14,152 nucleotides of DNA, taken from contig QUTJ01031649.1 in assembly GCA_003573635.1 (NCBI GenBank), positions 1 through 14,152 on the forward strand, given 5' to 3'. The position numbers were made by a program, and so were the translations under genes. Source of the stretch: Goniomonas avonlea (lineage: Eukaryota > Cryptophyceae > Goniomonadida > Goniomonadaceae). The notes beneath the pieces are model-generated. The model had not been told where the DNA came from. It did not search any database and saw nothing but the letters and a program-made list of their open reading frames with translations. Position 1 is the first letter of the stretch. Each line of letters starts with the position of its first letter. Below, piece by piece: positions 1 through 8,671 of this stretch.

Positions 1-162
1 CACGCCCTGCCCGGTGGCGAGAGACACGGACCAACACACACCATTCAGCGGTGGCAGTCGGTCCGATGTGGTCAGGGTTGAACGAGGCAGCCAAGTCGTC
101 GACCCACACGTACTCCTGGGTCCAGTCGAAGTTCTGGTTGCCCACGGCTGCCCCTGCTTCTG

Positions 163-209
<47 letters not shown>

Positions 210-3108
210 TCTGCTCCTGCTGCTACCGCCGCCCCAGGTGCTCCTGCTGTTGGGGCAATACTGCAAACACATATTGGCAGGGATCGCAGAAGCTCGTGCC
301 ACGGATATGTCATGCAACTTCACTGCCAGGGAAATCCAGCCCGACAGACAGCAAACTTGTGGGCCAGCAAGCCGGAAACAAAGCCAATCGAACAGAAGTC
401 ACAAACGGCAGATCAATCGTCACCTTTTTCCAAAAAATGAGACAGTGGCCATGACAGTTGTGTGTCCGACAGTCACTGCAAGGGGTGTCAGTTGCACAGC
501 CACTGCAAACTCAGAGGGTCTCAGAAGCACAACACAGCCCTCCAAGGTTTTCAATTGTACTGCAGACACTGAGGACAAGTCCTTGAGCGATCCGCCCGTC
601 CTCGACCCGACGCCAGCTTGAGAATGAACACCTATCCTTTCCTCTGCATTCATTTCGATGCATTCGCTCACCAATTCACTCGCCAAAATATTCACTCACA
701 ACTCGGCATTAGACCTAGCACCACACCCACGCCAACGTTGATAGTCTTCGGCGTTGCTGCGAAAATTCGCACCGTCGGAATTGCGATATAGAACCTGGAT
801 TATGCTGGTGGAGAGCATTTCGTTTGGCATTGCAGTCGACGTTTATGGTTGTGGAGAGTTTCAGAGTACAGACCATGGAGCTTTGCCTTGCTCTTGCAAC
901 CAAACTTAAAAAAGCGGACGCGTTGCACGTCGACAATCGCTCCAGGGATGGTTGGAACACTGCCAGGGGCGGCAACGATGCCTCTGTCGGGCACTTGTAA
1001 AAATACTGGAAGGACCGGAGTACGCTCCAATCGGAATGGGCCATGTCAACACACGGTCCACACCGAGACAAGGAAGCTGAGTTCGACGCGGGTCGCACCT
1101 TTCCATGCTTTTGGCGTCAAACTGTGTCACACACAGGGCAACCCGATCACCCTGCGTGCCGTGTGAGACGAGCTGTCGTGCCATGCTGTGCTGTTGCGTT
1201 GCGGTGTGACTGATGCGATAATGTGACGCGGCGCCACCTGTCGTGCTTTGCTCTGTGTTACCGAGTGTGCTGAGTTTTCAAACTTAGTGTTTTGTGAAAT
1301 TGTGCCGTGGAGGGTCGCGTCATCTTGCGTTGCGTCACAGCTGGTCGCTCACGATTGTGTTTCACACCTTGAGCTCTCTGTGTTTGCACAAGTCGCATGG
1401 TCGAGTGCACAAGCGAGGCACGGCCCTACATCACACCCTGCATCACAAGCAAGGCACGGCCTCCATCACCCTACATCACAACCAAGGCACGGCCCTATCA
1501 CACCCGACATCACAAGCAAGGCACGGCCGACATCATATCCTACATCACAACCAAGGCACGGCCCTACATCACGGCTCTATATCACAAGCAAGGCATGGCC
1601 CTGCGTCACACCCTGCATCACAAACAAGGCGCGTCACGCCTGTACATCACAATGCGTGGTCCCTAAACACAGTCTTACATCACAAGCCACGGCCCAACAT
1701 CACGGCCCTATATCACAAGCAAGGCACGTCCCTACATCGCAGCGAGTTGGTACCTGTGATGCTGACTGCACTGGAACTCGGAACATTTGCATGGACTTGA
1801 CTTTCTTTTGCACCTTGAACTCGGGAAACTCCACAGTCTGTGCATTTCCATGTTACCTGAACAGAACAAAGGCACATGAGGCCGTTTGCAAGTCCATCCT
1901 CAGCATCACAGATCTAGGCAATCCAAGAGTCCGCGTCGCTTGCGACAACCCACTTCTTTTCAACCAAAAAACATCCAGGCTCTAGCTATCGCAACGATCG
2001 CTCGGCAATCGAATGGGACGAGCGAGTGTGTACCTGGCCGACAGCAACCGATCCACTCAATACTGTGCCGGTCATAACAGTGCCTTGCCCCCCTGCAGAT
2101 CACTCGTCATAACTGCGCCATCAGAACACAAACAGGTCTGAAAAATCATTTGCCGTCAAGCACGTACGAATCGGAAAGCAGTGGTCGACTGCGAAATAAA
2201 AATCAGCCTCAGCGACGCTGCGCTTTGGCACAACAACTTTGTCAACCAACGCTTTTGCAAGCTCCTTGACACCAATGCACTCTATATCTCCTTCGCCGCG
2301 TTCCACGCCCCCTCCCCCTGCGCCACTGATCACACAATCGATTCGCAGACTGGGCGGCAAAATGTGACTCACCAACGCGTGCCGCGACTGGGATAACTTC
2401 TGGCTGCTTAAATTTGGTATTGCTGATGGCCTTCCGCAGTCTGTCGCTCACCTGTGGCGGCCTCAGCCGATGCAAGGCAACGTGGGCCGCACCTTCGCAA
2501 CAGAAGCGTCCCTGGTAGCCTCCGGAAACTGGTCAATCTTGTTGACAACAATGACCAGCCTGTCCATCAGGATCTCACCGATGACAAGACACTGCGGAAT
2601 CAGGTAAGCACTTGGAGTCTCCTGCCCGTCGAACCTCGGCAGTTTGGGTCTGGATCCCCTTGCCCGCGTCAACAACGAGAAGCATCATGTCAATAATTTG
2701 AGCGCCTGCGCGCATAATGAGACGCCGCGTGAGCGAGGGGAGGCTTACCTCCGATAATGGTTCTAATGAGCGAGGCGTGACCAGGACAATCGACCAACGT
2801 AAACTGCACTTGCTGGTATCCTTGTTCTGTGCAAAATTCAACACATGACACTATTAGGAGGAGCCAACCAGTAATATGAGGAGGAGCGTCAACAACAAAG
2901 GACGAGAATCCAAGATCGAGAGTAATGCCTCGCTCCACGCTCTGCGGGTTCTTGTCCAGCGAAGCAGTGGAAAAGGTCGTGCTCAGAGCCCGAGCTGGCG
3001 CGGCGTCAAAATGTACACAGCTGAGATCAACGAACCAAGTGAAGTTTTTCCGCTGTCGATATGTCCAAGCACGCCGACATTGATGTTCAGCGTCTTGATT
3101 TCGGCCAT
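1..3108 (-). CDS. EEFSEC: Selenocysteine-specific elongation factor eEFSEC (partial, 3' end outside window)
   Basis: This GTPase delivers Sec-tRNA(Sec) to the ribosome at UGA codons, working in the cytoplasm with SECIS-binding protein. I rebuilt 13 exons: 3108-3036, 2994-2869, 2826-2749, 2705-2635, 2591-2493, 2451-2373, 2317-2168, 2092-2034, 1837-1754, 1151-1099, 983-874, 475-424 and 260-1. All introns are GT-AG and phases close at every junction, giving about 431 residues. Visible motifs are the P-loop GHIDSGKT (15-22), RGIT (46-49), DCPGH (79-83), NKID (133-136) and PVAA (170-173). They are followed by the domain II signature VDHCFPIRGQGTVMTGT (about 219-235), KKVKSMQMF, CVTQFD and KLHVTVGHTTVM. 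These match eEFSEC rather than EF1A. The start is the first Met, directly before the G-domain. The last visible exon has an Ala-Gly-Glu linker and then a region resembling eEFSEC domain IV; the end is missing. Introns near the 5' end are 41-55 nt and later ones reach 602 nt. Confidence 0.95.
165..218. repeat. GCTCCT hexamer microsatellite inside eEFSEC coding sequence
   Basis: Seven perfect GCTCCT units run from 165 to 206, followed by a GCTTCT and a further GCTCCT. On the coding (minus) strand this reads GCA GGA, giving an Ala-Gly repeat with occasional Glu. It lies where animal eEFSEC has a variable acidic/proline linker between the TVGH region and domain IV. It is coding on the minus strand only; the Ala-Pro reading of the plus strand is antisense. 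Confidence 0.9.
1411..1738. repeat. Minisatellite in eEFSEC intron 9
   Basis: About eight imperfect units of roughly 33-36 bp are built from the phrases AAGGCACGGCCCTA and CATCACAAGCA (plus-strand reading), with internal duplications. The array lies inside the 602-nt intron 1152-1753 of eEFSEC and ends only about 15 nt from the intron's donor site, so most of that intron is array plus a unique stretch near the acceptor. Confidence 0.85.
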
Positions 3109-3209
3109 TTTCCTACTACTTATCGCCGGTTCGCATATGACGTGCGGAATGGGAAACCGGCGGAGGTGTCAAATCCCCTCAACTTGGCGGTTTCACAGGA
3201 CGGGCAAAG
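3109..3209. promoter_or_regulatory. Head-to-head 101-bp spacer between eEFSEC and roadblock genes (probable bidirectional promoter)
   Basis: The start codons of the two divergent genes are only 101 bp apart, so both promoters and both 5' UTRs must lie here or overlap. It contains an 8-bp perfect inverted repeat, CGCCGGTT at 3124-3131 and AACCGGCG at 3155-3162. Between its arms is a TGACGT element (3138-3143) like the core bound by many bZIP factors. No TATA box is evident. The promoter role is inferred from position only. Confidence 0.6.
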
Positions 3210-3592
3210 ATGAGCGACAGCGAGGAAGCCCTGAAACGGATCACTCAGCATCCTGGTGTGCTCGGTGCTGCAGTCCTTGACGATCAAGGCAAGATCGCAC
3301 GGTATACTCTTCCACCTGAGCTGGCGGAGAAATATGGTACCGCCATCTTCAAGCTGGAGTTTCTCGCCCGCACATGTGTTCGAGATGTCGACCCCACTGT
3401 GAGCATTTAGGTTGCTCAGAGAATTTTCTAACACACACGCAGAATGATCTCATGTACATGCGAATTGACACCAAAAGATTCGAAATTTTGGTGGCCCCTT
3501 GGTGGGGCGAGCCGAAGTTTTCGCTCTCGGCTGGTGCAGAGAAGGGCTACACCCTCTTCGTCCTCCAAAGGAAGCCTGGTCAGCAGGCATGA
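3210..3592 (+). CDS. DYNLRB: Dynein light chain, roadblock/LC7 family
   Basis: Small dimeric subunit of cytoplasmic or axonemal dynein that binds the intermediate chain. Exons are 3210-3398 and 3443-3592, joined by a 44-nt GT-AG intron, giving 112 residues. The protein follows the roadblock pattern: an amphipathic N-terminal helix (SEEALKRITQHPGVLGAAV), then RDVDPTNDL across the splice junction (59-66), MRIDTKRFEILVAP (69-82) and the final strand YTLFVLQ (99-105). Animal proteins are about 96 residues. The excess here is mainly a 13-residue insert, W83 to A95, between VAP and the last strand. The start is the first ATG and gives the usual N-terminus. The gene diverges from eEFSEC across 101 bp and converges on the dehydrogenase. 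The family is clear; whether it serves cytoplasmic dynein or IFT dynein cannot be told. Confidence 0.92.
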
Positions 3593-3861
3593 TAGAATTT
3601 CTGTTAATTGAATTAGTTGTGCCACTTGGGGCATGTTCCTTGTAAGAATACCATACACGACAATTGGTCGGACTCCCCTGGTCTTGATTTGCATTGTGTG
3701 GTGATGACGATGACGAGTCCTGCCTTTTGCTGTTTCCTGCAACAGTGACAGTCAACAGGTTCAGAATGGCGCTATTCCTTTACTTTGACGACTCATGTTT
3801 AACAAGCTACGTTGTGAAGTCAAAACAGCACGCAACAACGGGCAACATCCGGGTCACCAGT
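3593..3861. other. Tail-to-tail intergenic region, 269 bp
   Basis: This lies between the stop codons of the convergent roadblock and dehydrogenase genes and should contain both 3' UTRs. I see no AATAAA signal, no repeat and no conserved coding signal; the reading frames across it look like chance openings. Confidence 0.6.
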
Positions 3862-4735
3862 TTAGTTTGAAAGATCTTCACAGATCTCAAACAACCTCTT
3901 ACGAGACGCTTGCATTCCACTACCAGCGTATTGACACGGAGAAGCTCGCATTGATTGGAACCACTTGCCAGTCACCTCGCGCACGTCCGGGTGCGTGGCG
4001 AGATAAACAGGAGTCCGGGCGGCTGAGGAGCAGTCCTTGGAGGCATGCAGGTTATAGCCTAGAGCAGTGGACAGCTTCGTGCAAGGGTCTCCAGGATGGC
4101 AGGAGTTGACAAGGACCTCAGGCTGGAGCAGCTCTGCCCAAGAAACAGTCAACATGCGGTCGGCTTGCTTGCTTTGGCGGTATGCTGTGTCGATATCATA
4201 GGGCCGCCGTTTAAACTCAAGGTCATCAAGATCCAAATCGCCTGTGGCAGTGTCACAGCAGCAACAAAAGATTCAACATCTCGACCAGCGCACCTGCCCA
4301 GTTCGAGGCAACATTTACAACACGTGAAGGTTCCCCTGTCTCCTTATGTCCGGCCCGGAGCAAGTCAGCAAATGCCCGAATCATCCAAAAATACCCAAGC
4401 ACGTTTGTTGCGAACTGTACTTCCCGGCCGTTTATCTCTTTGCGCACCGGCGGACACTCAGCAGCGTTGTTCACTAACACATGGACCGCATTCGAACACA
4501 AACGCTCGCGGAGTGCCAGAATGGATTTGAAATTTGCCACATTCGCAACTTCACAGCGGACATCCATATTTCCAGTCGAGTTTGAAATCTCTTTTGCCAC
4601 AGCTTCACCCCTCGCTTGGTCACGACACACAAGAATAACCTCAGTATTAGGAATGGCAGCGATTTGAGATGCAATGGAGTGCCCGATGCCTTGTGTGGCG
4701 CCTGTGATTACCACACGGCGACGAGAACTCTTCAT
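3862..4735 (-). CDS. Short-chain dehydrogenase/reductase (classical SDR fold)
   Basis: NAD(P)-dependent oxidoreductase of the retinol dehydrogenase/WW-oxidoreductase-like SDR group; the substrate is unknown. Exons are 4735-4294 and 4241-3862, joined by a 52-nt GT-AG intron, giving 273 residues. Visible motifs are the cofactor loop TGATQGIG (11-18), CRD at the end of strand 2 (Arg38 suggests NADP(H) preference), NNAA (89-92), catalytic Asn111 (ATNVLGYF), Ser144 (VNVAS), Tyr168 and Lys172 (YRQSK), and HPGD followed by a family-typical tail ending in KRLFEICEDLSN. The complete catalytic tetrad suggests an active enzyme. I chose the Met directly before the Rossmann fold. The frame stays open upstream to an ATG at 4834, which would add a basic 33-residue extension that could be a targeting peptide. 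The gene is divergent from the LRR gene. Confidence 0.9.
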
Positions 4736-5106
4736 GGTGGTGGATTGGCTGGTTCTGACCAGTGACCAAGGCCCGTACAAAGGCGACCATACACTTGTAT
4801 GTCGACGATAATGTCGTCGCATCGTGTCGTGCAAGTAACGTGTTCGATACTAGTACTGTAGAACCCTCGGAGAAACTGGGCTACGCAAATTGAAACTGCG
4901 TAGATGCTGAGAAGAGATGTATTTTCAGGAAATTGCGTAGATTGCGTAGAATCTATGCAGATGCAGATCACGTGCGTAATCAATCTACCCAAACCGACAA
5001 TCTACGCAGATCGCTTGCGTAGATGCGAATATTAGATTTGATTTTGCGAAGTTGCGTACTGTAGATGCGAAGTTGTACAGACCCCAGCTCAGCGGAGAAA
5101 TGAGCA
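4736..5106. promoter_or_regulatory. Head-to-head intergenic region of dehydrogenase and LRR genes, 371 bp
   Basis: Probable divergent promoter region. The half nearest the LRR gene holds the TGCGTAGAT motif cluster listed separately. The half nearest the dehydrogenase is open as a coding extension to 4834 and otherwise shows nothing recognisable. Confidence 0.5.
4881..5069. repeat. Cluster of TGCGTAGAT-like motifs in both orientations
   Basis: Forward copies: TGCGTAGAT at 4897-4905, 4934-4942 and 5016-5024; TGCGTAGA at 4943-4950; and variants TGCGTAAT at 4973-4980 and TGCGTACT at 5053-5060. Inverted copies: CTACGCA at 4881-4887 and ATCTACGCA at 5000-5008. A further GTAGATGCG lies at 5061-5069. 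Spacing is irregular, unlike a simple tandem array, and fits a set of binding sites or an array decayed by local inversion. The function is not known. Confidence 0.8.
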
Positions 5107-5141
5107 ATGAGGCCGGAGCTAGAGCCAGCTCATCTCCTTGA
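5100..5141 (+). promoter_or_regulatory. Upstream ORF overlapping the LRR gene start
   Basis: An ATG at 5100 opens a 13-codon frame ending in TGA at 5139-5141. It begins 7 nt before the chosen start codon (5107) in a different frame. If the transcript starts upstream, scanning ribosomes meet this ATG first, so translation of the LRR protein would need leaky scanning. Whether it is in the mRNA is unknown. Confidence 0.4.
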
Positions 5142-7887
5142 CCTGTGTGAAGACCTTCTCACGAGCATCATCTGTGATTTTCGCGCATCTATCATTGTAC
5201 TGTTTGCGAGCTGTTGCAGGCAGCTTTATTTGACTGTTCTACCTTCTTTGGAAGTACTAGATTTAGCAGGTCCAACCGAGATCATTGCGTTCGATTGTTC
5301 GCTCACGCGTTCAGCAGGCGTCCCGTTAGCATCACGCCAGATCGAATCTTTGTCTCGATGCATCCGACACACAGTTGGCCTCTTCGTCTTACGGATACCA
5401 GGTGCATTTTGTCACCCTAGCCTCCCTGAGTTCTGAGTTAAAGAACAGGTTGCAAAATTCGGGAACAGGGGGCCATGATGCTAAAAGAACCGCTGGCGAG
5501 ATTGACGTCCCTGAAGGTTTTGGATGTCAGTGGTACGATATATGCGTCTCAGCTCCTTGCTCATCCTGCTCAGGCAACGAGTTTGGCATTGGCGGAGTCA
5601 GTTCCCTTGCGGACGCAATCCAAGGACTGACTGGGATGCAGAGCCTCACGGTTGCATGTGCGGATACTGCAAATCGCTTTGCATTTTTTCTCTCCGCCTG
5701 CTTCTGCAAAATTGACAGATCGAACCAGCAAATGGCATGAGTGATGGTGGCATGGTAAAGCTTGCATCGGCGCTTGTGCAGCTGCCGAGATTGTCACAAC
5801 TGGAGATCGGGCGTGAGTTTTCAAAAGTGTACCAACTGATTCTCACTACTCATTAATGCAGCAAATATGCTTCACAACACGGGGGCGCTTGCTCTTGGGT
5901 CGGCGTTAGAAGCTCTCACGTGTCTCACTCGCCTTAACTTGCACGGTATGCCGTCGACTGCATCGGAGCTGTGCATGTTCGGGGGACTGTCTGGTCCCAA
6001 CGGAAACCCAGATACTTGATTTTTTTCATGAGACGATGTAACAGGGAACTCGATCCAGTCCTCAGGTGCTGCCATCATCGCCCAAGCAATCGTCGGCGCT
6101 GGCTCACTTCGCCACCTCGATTTTGGCTGTAAGCTCGCTGAATAAATTGTCTGCCACTGCGACCCCCTTCCACCCTGTTTTTACTTTTGTGTGTTGACGG
6201 TGGAATGACAGACAACCACGTCGACGACAGCGGGGCCACAGCTCTTGCTGCGGCCTTGACTTCCTGCTCCGCATTGAAATTCCTCGACCTGAGCTGTGCG
6301 TTCGACTTGGATTGTGTTCTGGTCGTGTTGTTGTGCTGTGCCAGCTTTCGGAACGAGTTAAAACAGTGGTCGAGAGCGTAACAGTCCTCGCAACTTCCTC
6401 CGCCAGGCGGTTGGTGAATGAGTTGTGATTTTGATTCACGCGGAGCCTGACACTCTTGACAGCCAACGAGATCTTGGACGCGGGCTGCACTGCAGTTGCA
6501 AGCTGTCTGCTAGCGCTCACGTCGCTGACCCTCCTGCGGCTGGGCGGCAACTATGTGCGCCCAGCCGGCGCCGCTGCTCTCTCTCAGGGCCTCGTGAATC
6601 TTGGGCAGCTCCGGCTCCTCGCAGTTGACTGTGCGTTAGTCCGTAATAGACGTGTGTCCCAGGTGAGAGAAAGCGCCCTGAGGCAAGGTGTTGTCCGTCG
6701 CCCTGCATCCTGAACTCCTTTGCTGCTAGAGGCCTACAGAGTCATGAAAAGTGCATAGTGTGCTAGAGCAGCCAAGGGGCGAGACGCTGTGCTCGTGTTC
6801 CGAGTTGAGGCAGGCGCACGTTTATTTCAACACCAGTGAGGCAGCTGCACGCCATGGCAGCAGAGCGACTCAACCTCGGCGTGTGACTTTTGACTTGGCT
6901 CGGCCTGAAGAGGGAATGTTTCACCGGGGGCCGAGCCAGTCCATGCGTCGGTGCACATGTTTGGCGCGCAGGGCGTGTATCGGATTGGCATGACGAAGTT
7001 CACAGATAACCCAATTGGACCCGAGGGCGGTGAGGCCTTGGCACGCGCGCTGTGCCAGCTGCCTGCGCTCACTGCGCTCTCACTCCAGCGTGAGTTGCAA
7101 CCTGCATGCGGGCCGCTCCGAGATCTTACCCAGTTGTGTCCGTTTGCTGACAGAACTGTGGCACTGTGACATTGCACCAGAGCACACGTGAGCCACACCG
7201 TGGCATGGCCATGTACTTGACATTGCAGTGTGGCATCCTGTGACGACCCGGTGGCAGAGACTTCAATTGGCGACAGCGCTGCACTCTCCCTGGTCTCTTG
7301 CGCGCTAAAGCTTCCGCTGATGAAGGAGATCAACCTCCGACGTGAGTGTAACAAAGAAACCCTTCGATGGAAAAATGTATGCCGTAGTGTATGAGTGTAT
7401 GAAAGGAACCATGCATCTGAGGTAAGTGTATGGAGGAGATCAACTTCTGAAATTTGTGTCTCGACGCCAGTGTACGGAAGGGACCAACCTCCAGAAATGG
7501 GCCAGCCAACTGCACATGTAAGTGTACGGAAGAGACCAACCTCCAGAATGAGTGTTGCTTGCGACGGGGCCAACTGCATATGTTGTTGGCCTCCGCCAGC
7601 GAACTGCATACAACGTGTTTGTCCTCACACTAGCCAAACTGCATATGTTGTTTGTCCTCACACCAGCCAACTGCATTCGTTGTTGGTCCTCCACTGGCAC
7701 CAGCCAACTGCATATGTTGTTGGTCCTCACACCAGCCAACTGCATATGTTGTTGGTCCTCACACCAGCCAACTGCCCATGTTGGTGGTGCTCACACCAGC
7801 CGCGCAGACAATGGGCTCCAGACGGTCACAAAGTGCGCTCTCGCAGCCGGAGCCGGCCAAGGCAGTGGTGCAATAATTCACCTGTGA
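5107..7887 (+). CDS. F-box-like / leucine-rich-repeat protein with one LRR per 84-nt exon
   Basis: Predicted protein-binding LRR protein of 360 residues. Exons: 5107-5269, 5449-5532, 5574-5657, 5729-5812, 5862-5945, 6045-6128, 6212-6295, 6463-6630, 7006-7089, 7258-7341 and 7808-7887. Eight internal exons are exactly 84 nt and one is 168 nt. All introns are GT-AG in phase 1, so each 84-nt exon is one 28-residue repeat of the ribonuclease-inhibitor type (Asn at position 2, GA near position 8, then ALA..L..L..L.L). Examples are YNHVDDSGATALAAAL and YNPIGPEGGEALARAL. Exon 1 encodes LCEDLLTSIICDF and FASCCRQLY before the first LRR strand, which resembles an F-box and would suggest a ubiquitin-ligase adaptor; this is weaker than the LRR call. 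The last exon is a short repeat ending at TGA. The 10th internal repeat has Thr instead of the usual Asn. Confidence 0.88.
7321..7558 (+). repeat. Diverged copies of the exon 10 splice-junction sequence inside the following intron
   Basis: The end of the 84-nt exon at 7258-7341 reads GAAGGAGATCAACCTCCGAC followed by GTGAGTGTA. Related phrases recur within the intron: GGAGGAGATCAACTTCTGAA near 7432, GGAAGGGACCAACCTCCAGA near 7475 and GGAAGAGACCAACCTCCAGA near 7527, several preceded by GTGTA(C/T). This looks like local duplication seeded by the exon-intron boundary. Confidence 0.65.
7572..7800 (+). repeat. 32-bp minisatellite before the last LRR exon
   Basis: Seven units begin with AACTGC at 7572, 7602, 7637, 7669, 7705, 7738 and 7770. 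They carry the phrases ATATGTTGTTGGTCC and TCACACCAGCC, with periods of 30 to 36 bp. The array runs to within 7 nt of the acceptor of the last exon (7808), so the repeat supplies the intron's 3' end. Each unit contains a CACCAG, which itself resembles an acceptor. Confidence 0.85.
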
Positions 7888-8117
7888 CCCCTGTTATGGC
7901 ATGGAAACATCGACTCCTGCGGCAACTAAGTATGCAATGGACGGAAAACGGATTGAGATGTCTTCTTTCATGGAACATGTCATGTTGATCAGCATCAGAA
8001 CTGTAACTTGTTCATAGCAAGGGCCGAGCGGCGACTACTGTGGACTGGTTCTGCAACCCTTTTAAAAGAACCCGGTCCAAAGGACTTGGTCAAAGGGGTA
8101 CCTGGCCCTGAGCAGGC

Positions 8118-8230
8118 CAACGAGGTGCCAGGCCCTCACGCCCAACGAGGTGCCAGGCCCTCACGCCCAACGAGGTGCCAGGCCCTCACGCCCAACGAGG
8201 TGCCAGGCCCTCACGCCCAACGAGGTGCCA
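8118..8230. repeat. 25-bp tandem repeat
   Basis: CAACGAGGTGCCA recurs at 8118, 8143, 8168, 8193 and 8218, an exact period of 25. The rest of the unit is GGCCCTCACGCC in the first four copies; the fifth is partial. Copies are nearly identical, pointing to recent expansion. Confidence 0.95.
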
Positions 8231-8623
8231 GCAGCTGCGGTGTTATGGATTCTGAATCTTGAATGTGTGTCTGGGCGAAAACGGTTTTATTACCGAGTGT
8301 GAGAGCCAGTGTGAGCGTGTGCGATCACTGGTACGTCTGACGAGTGAGATCAAGCCATATGATCAAGGTCATTTTGAGTGCCAACACGGCACACGCAATA
8401 CGATTTAATCAGGCATCGTCCACACAGCATAAATACGCATTTGCTCAGTTTGCTTAGGTTACACACCGCTCGGGTTACATCGATTTCAGTCAGTTGCGGG
8501 GAATTCCGCAGTCAGCGATAGTAGTGGTACACAGGTGACACGACGTCAACGGCGTCGGGAGCGCCGCTCGAGTCGCGACAGTAGCAGGCGAAGCACGTTG
8601 CCGATCAAGTCCAAATAGCGCGA

Positions 8624-8671
8624 TGCACCTGGCTTCTCAAGTTCAAAAAGGGTGCACCTGGCTTCTCAAGT
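8624..8671. repeat. 19-bp direct repeat pair
   Basis: TGCACCTGGCTTCTCAAGT occurs identically at 8624-8642 and 8653-8671, about 55 bp beyond the tetraspan stop codon and therefore probably within its 3' UTR. No role is apparent. Confidence 0.85.

Noticed and set aside
14-454. Plus-strand frames with Ala-Pro or Cys-Ser repeats
   Set aside because: They are antisense readings of the GCTCCT hexamers. The minus strand encodes the last visible eEFSEC exon with flanking conserved residues.
1248-1985. 245-codon plus-strand opening with a repetitive His/Gly/Pro-rich product
   Set aside because: It is the minisatellite and flanks within eEFSEC intron 9 and neighbouring minus-strand exons; stop-poor repeats keep all frames open.
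6835-6890. Possible decayed LRR exon in the 375-nt intron 6631-7005
   Set aside because: A short stretch near 6865-6885 reads like the end of a repeat (ERLNLG), but no acceptor, phase-1 donor or 84-nt length supports it.
6827-7609. 260-codon minus-strand opening
   Set aside because: It lies opposite LRR exons at 7006-7089 and 7258-7341 and their introns, and its product has no domain pattern.
7395-7988. Plus-strand openings of 111 to 197 codons
   Set aside because: They read through the intron minisatellite before the last LRR exon; only the end of one frame (7808-7887) is coding.
8118-8230. CRISPR-like regular repeat
   Set aside because: Units are contiguous with no spacers, and the window is clearly eukaryotic.
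8008-8262. 84-codon plus-strand opening
   Set aside because: Most of it is the 25-bp array. With a period not divisible by three, the product changes frame every unit and shows no conserved repeat, so it is not supported as a gene.
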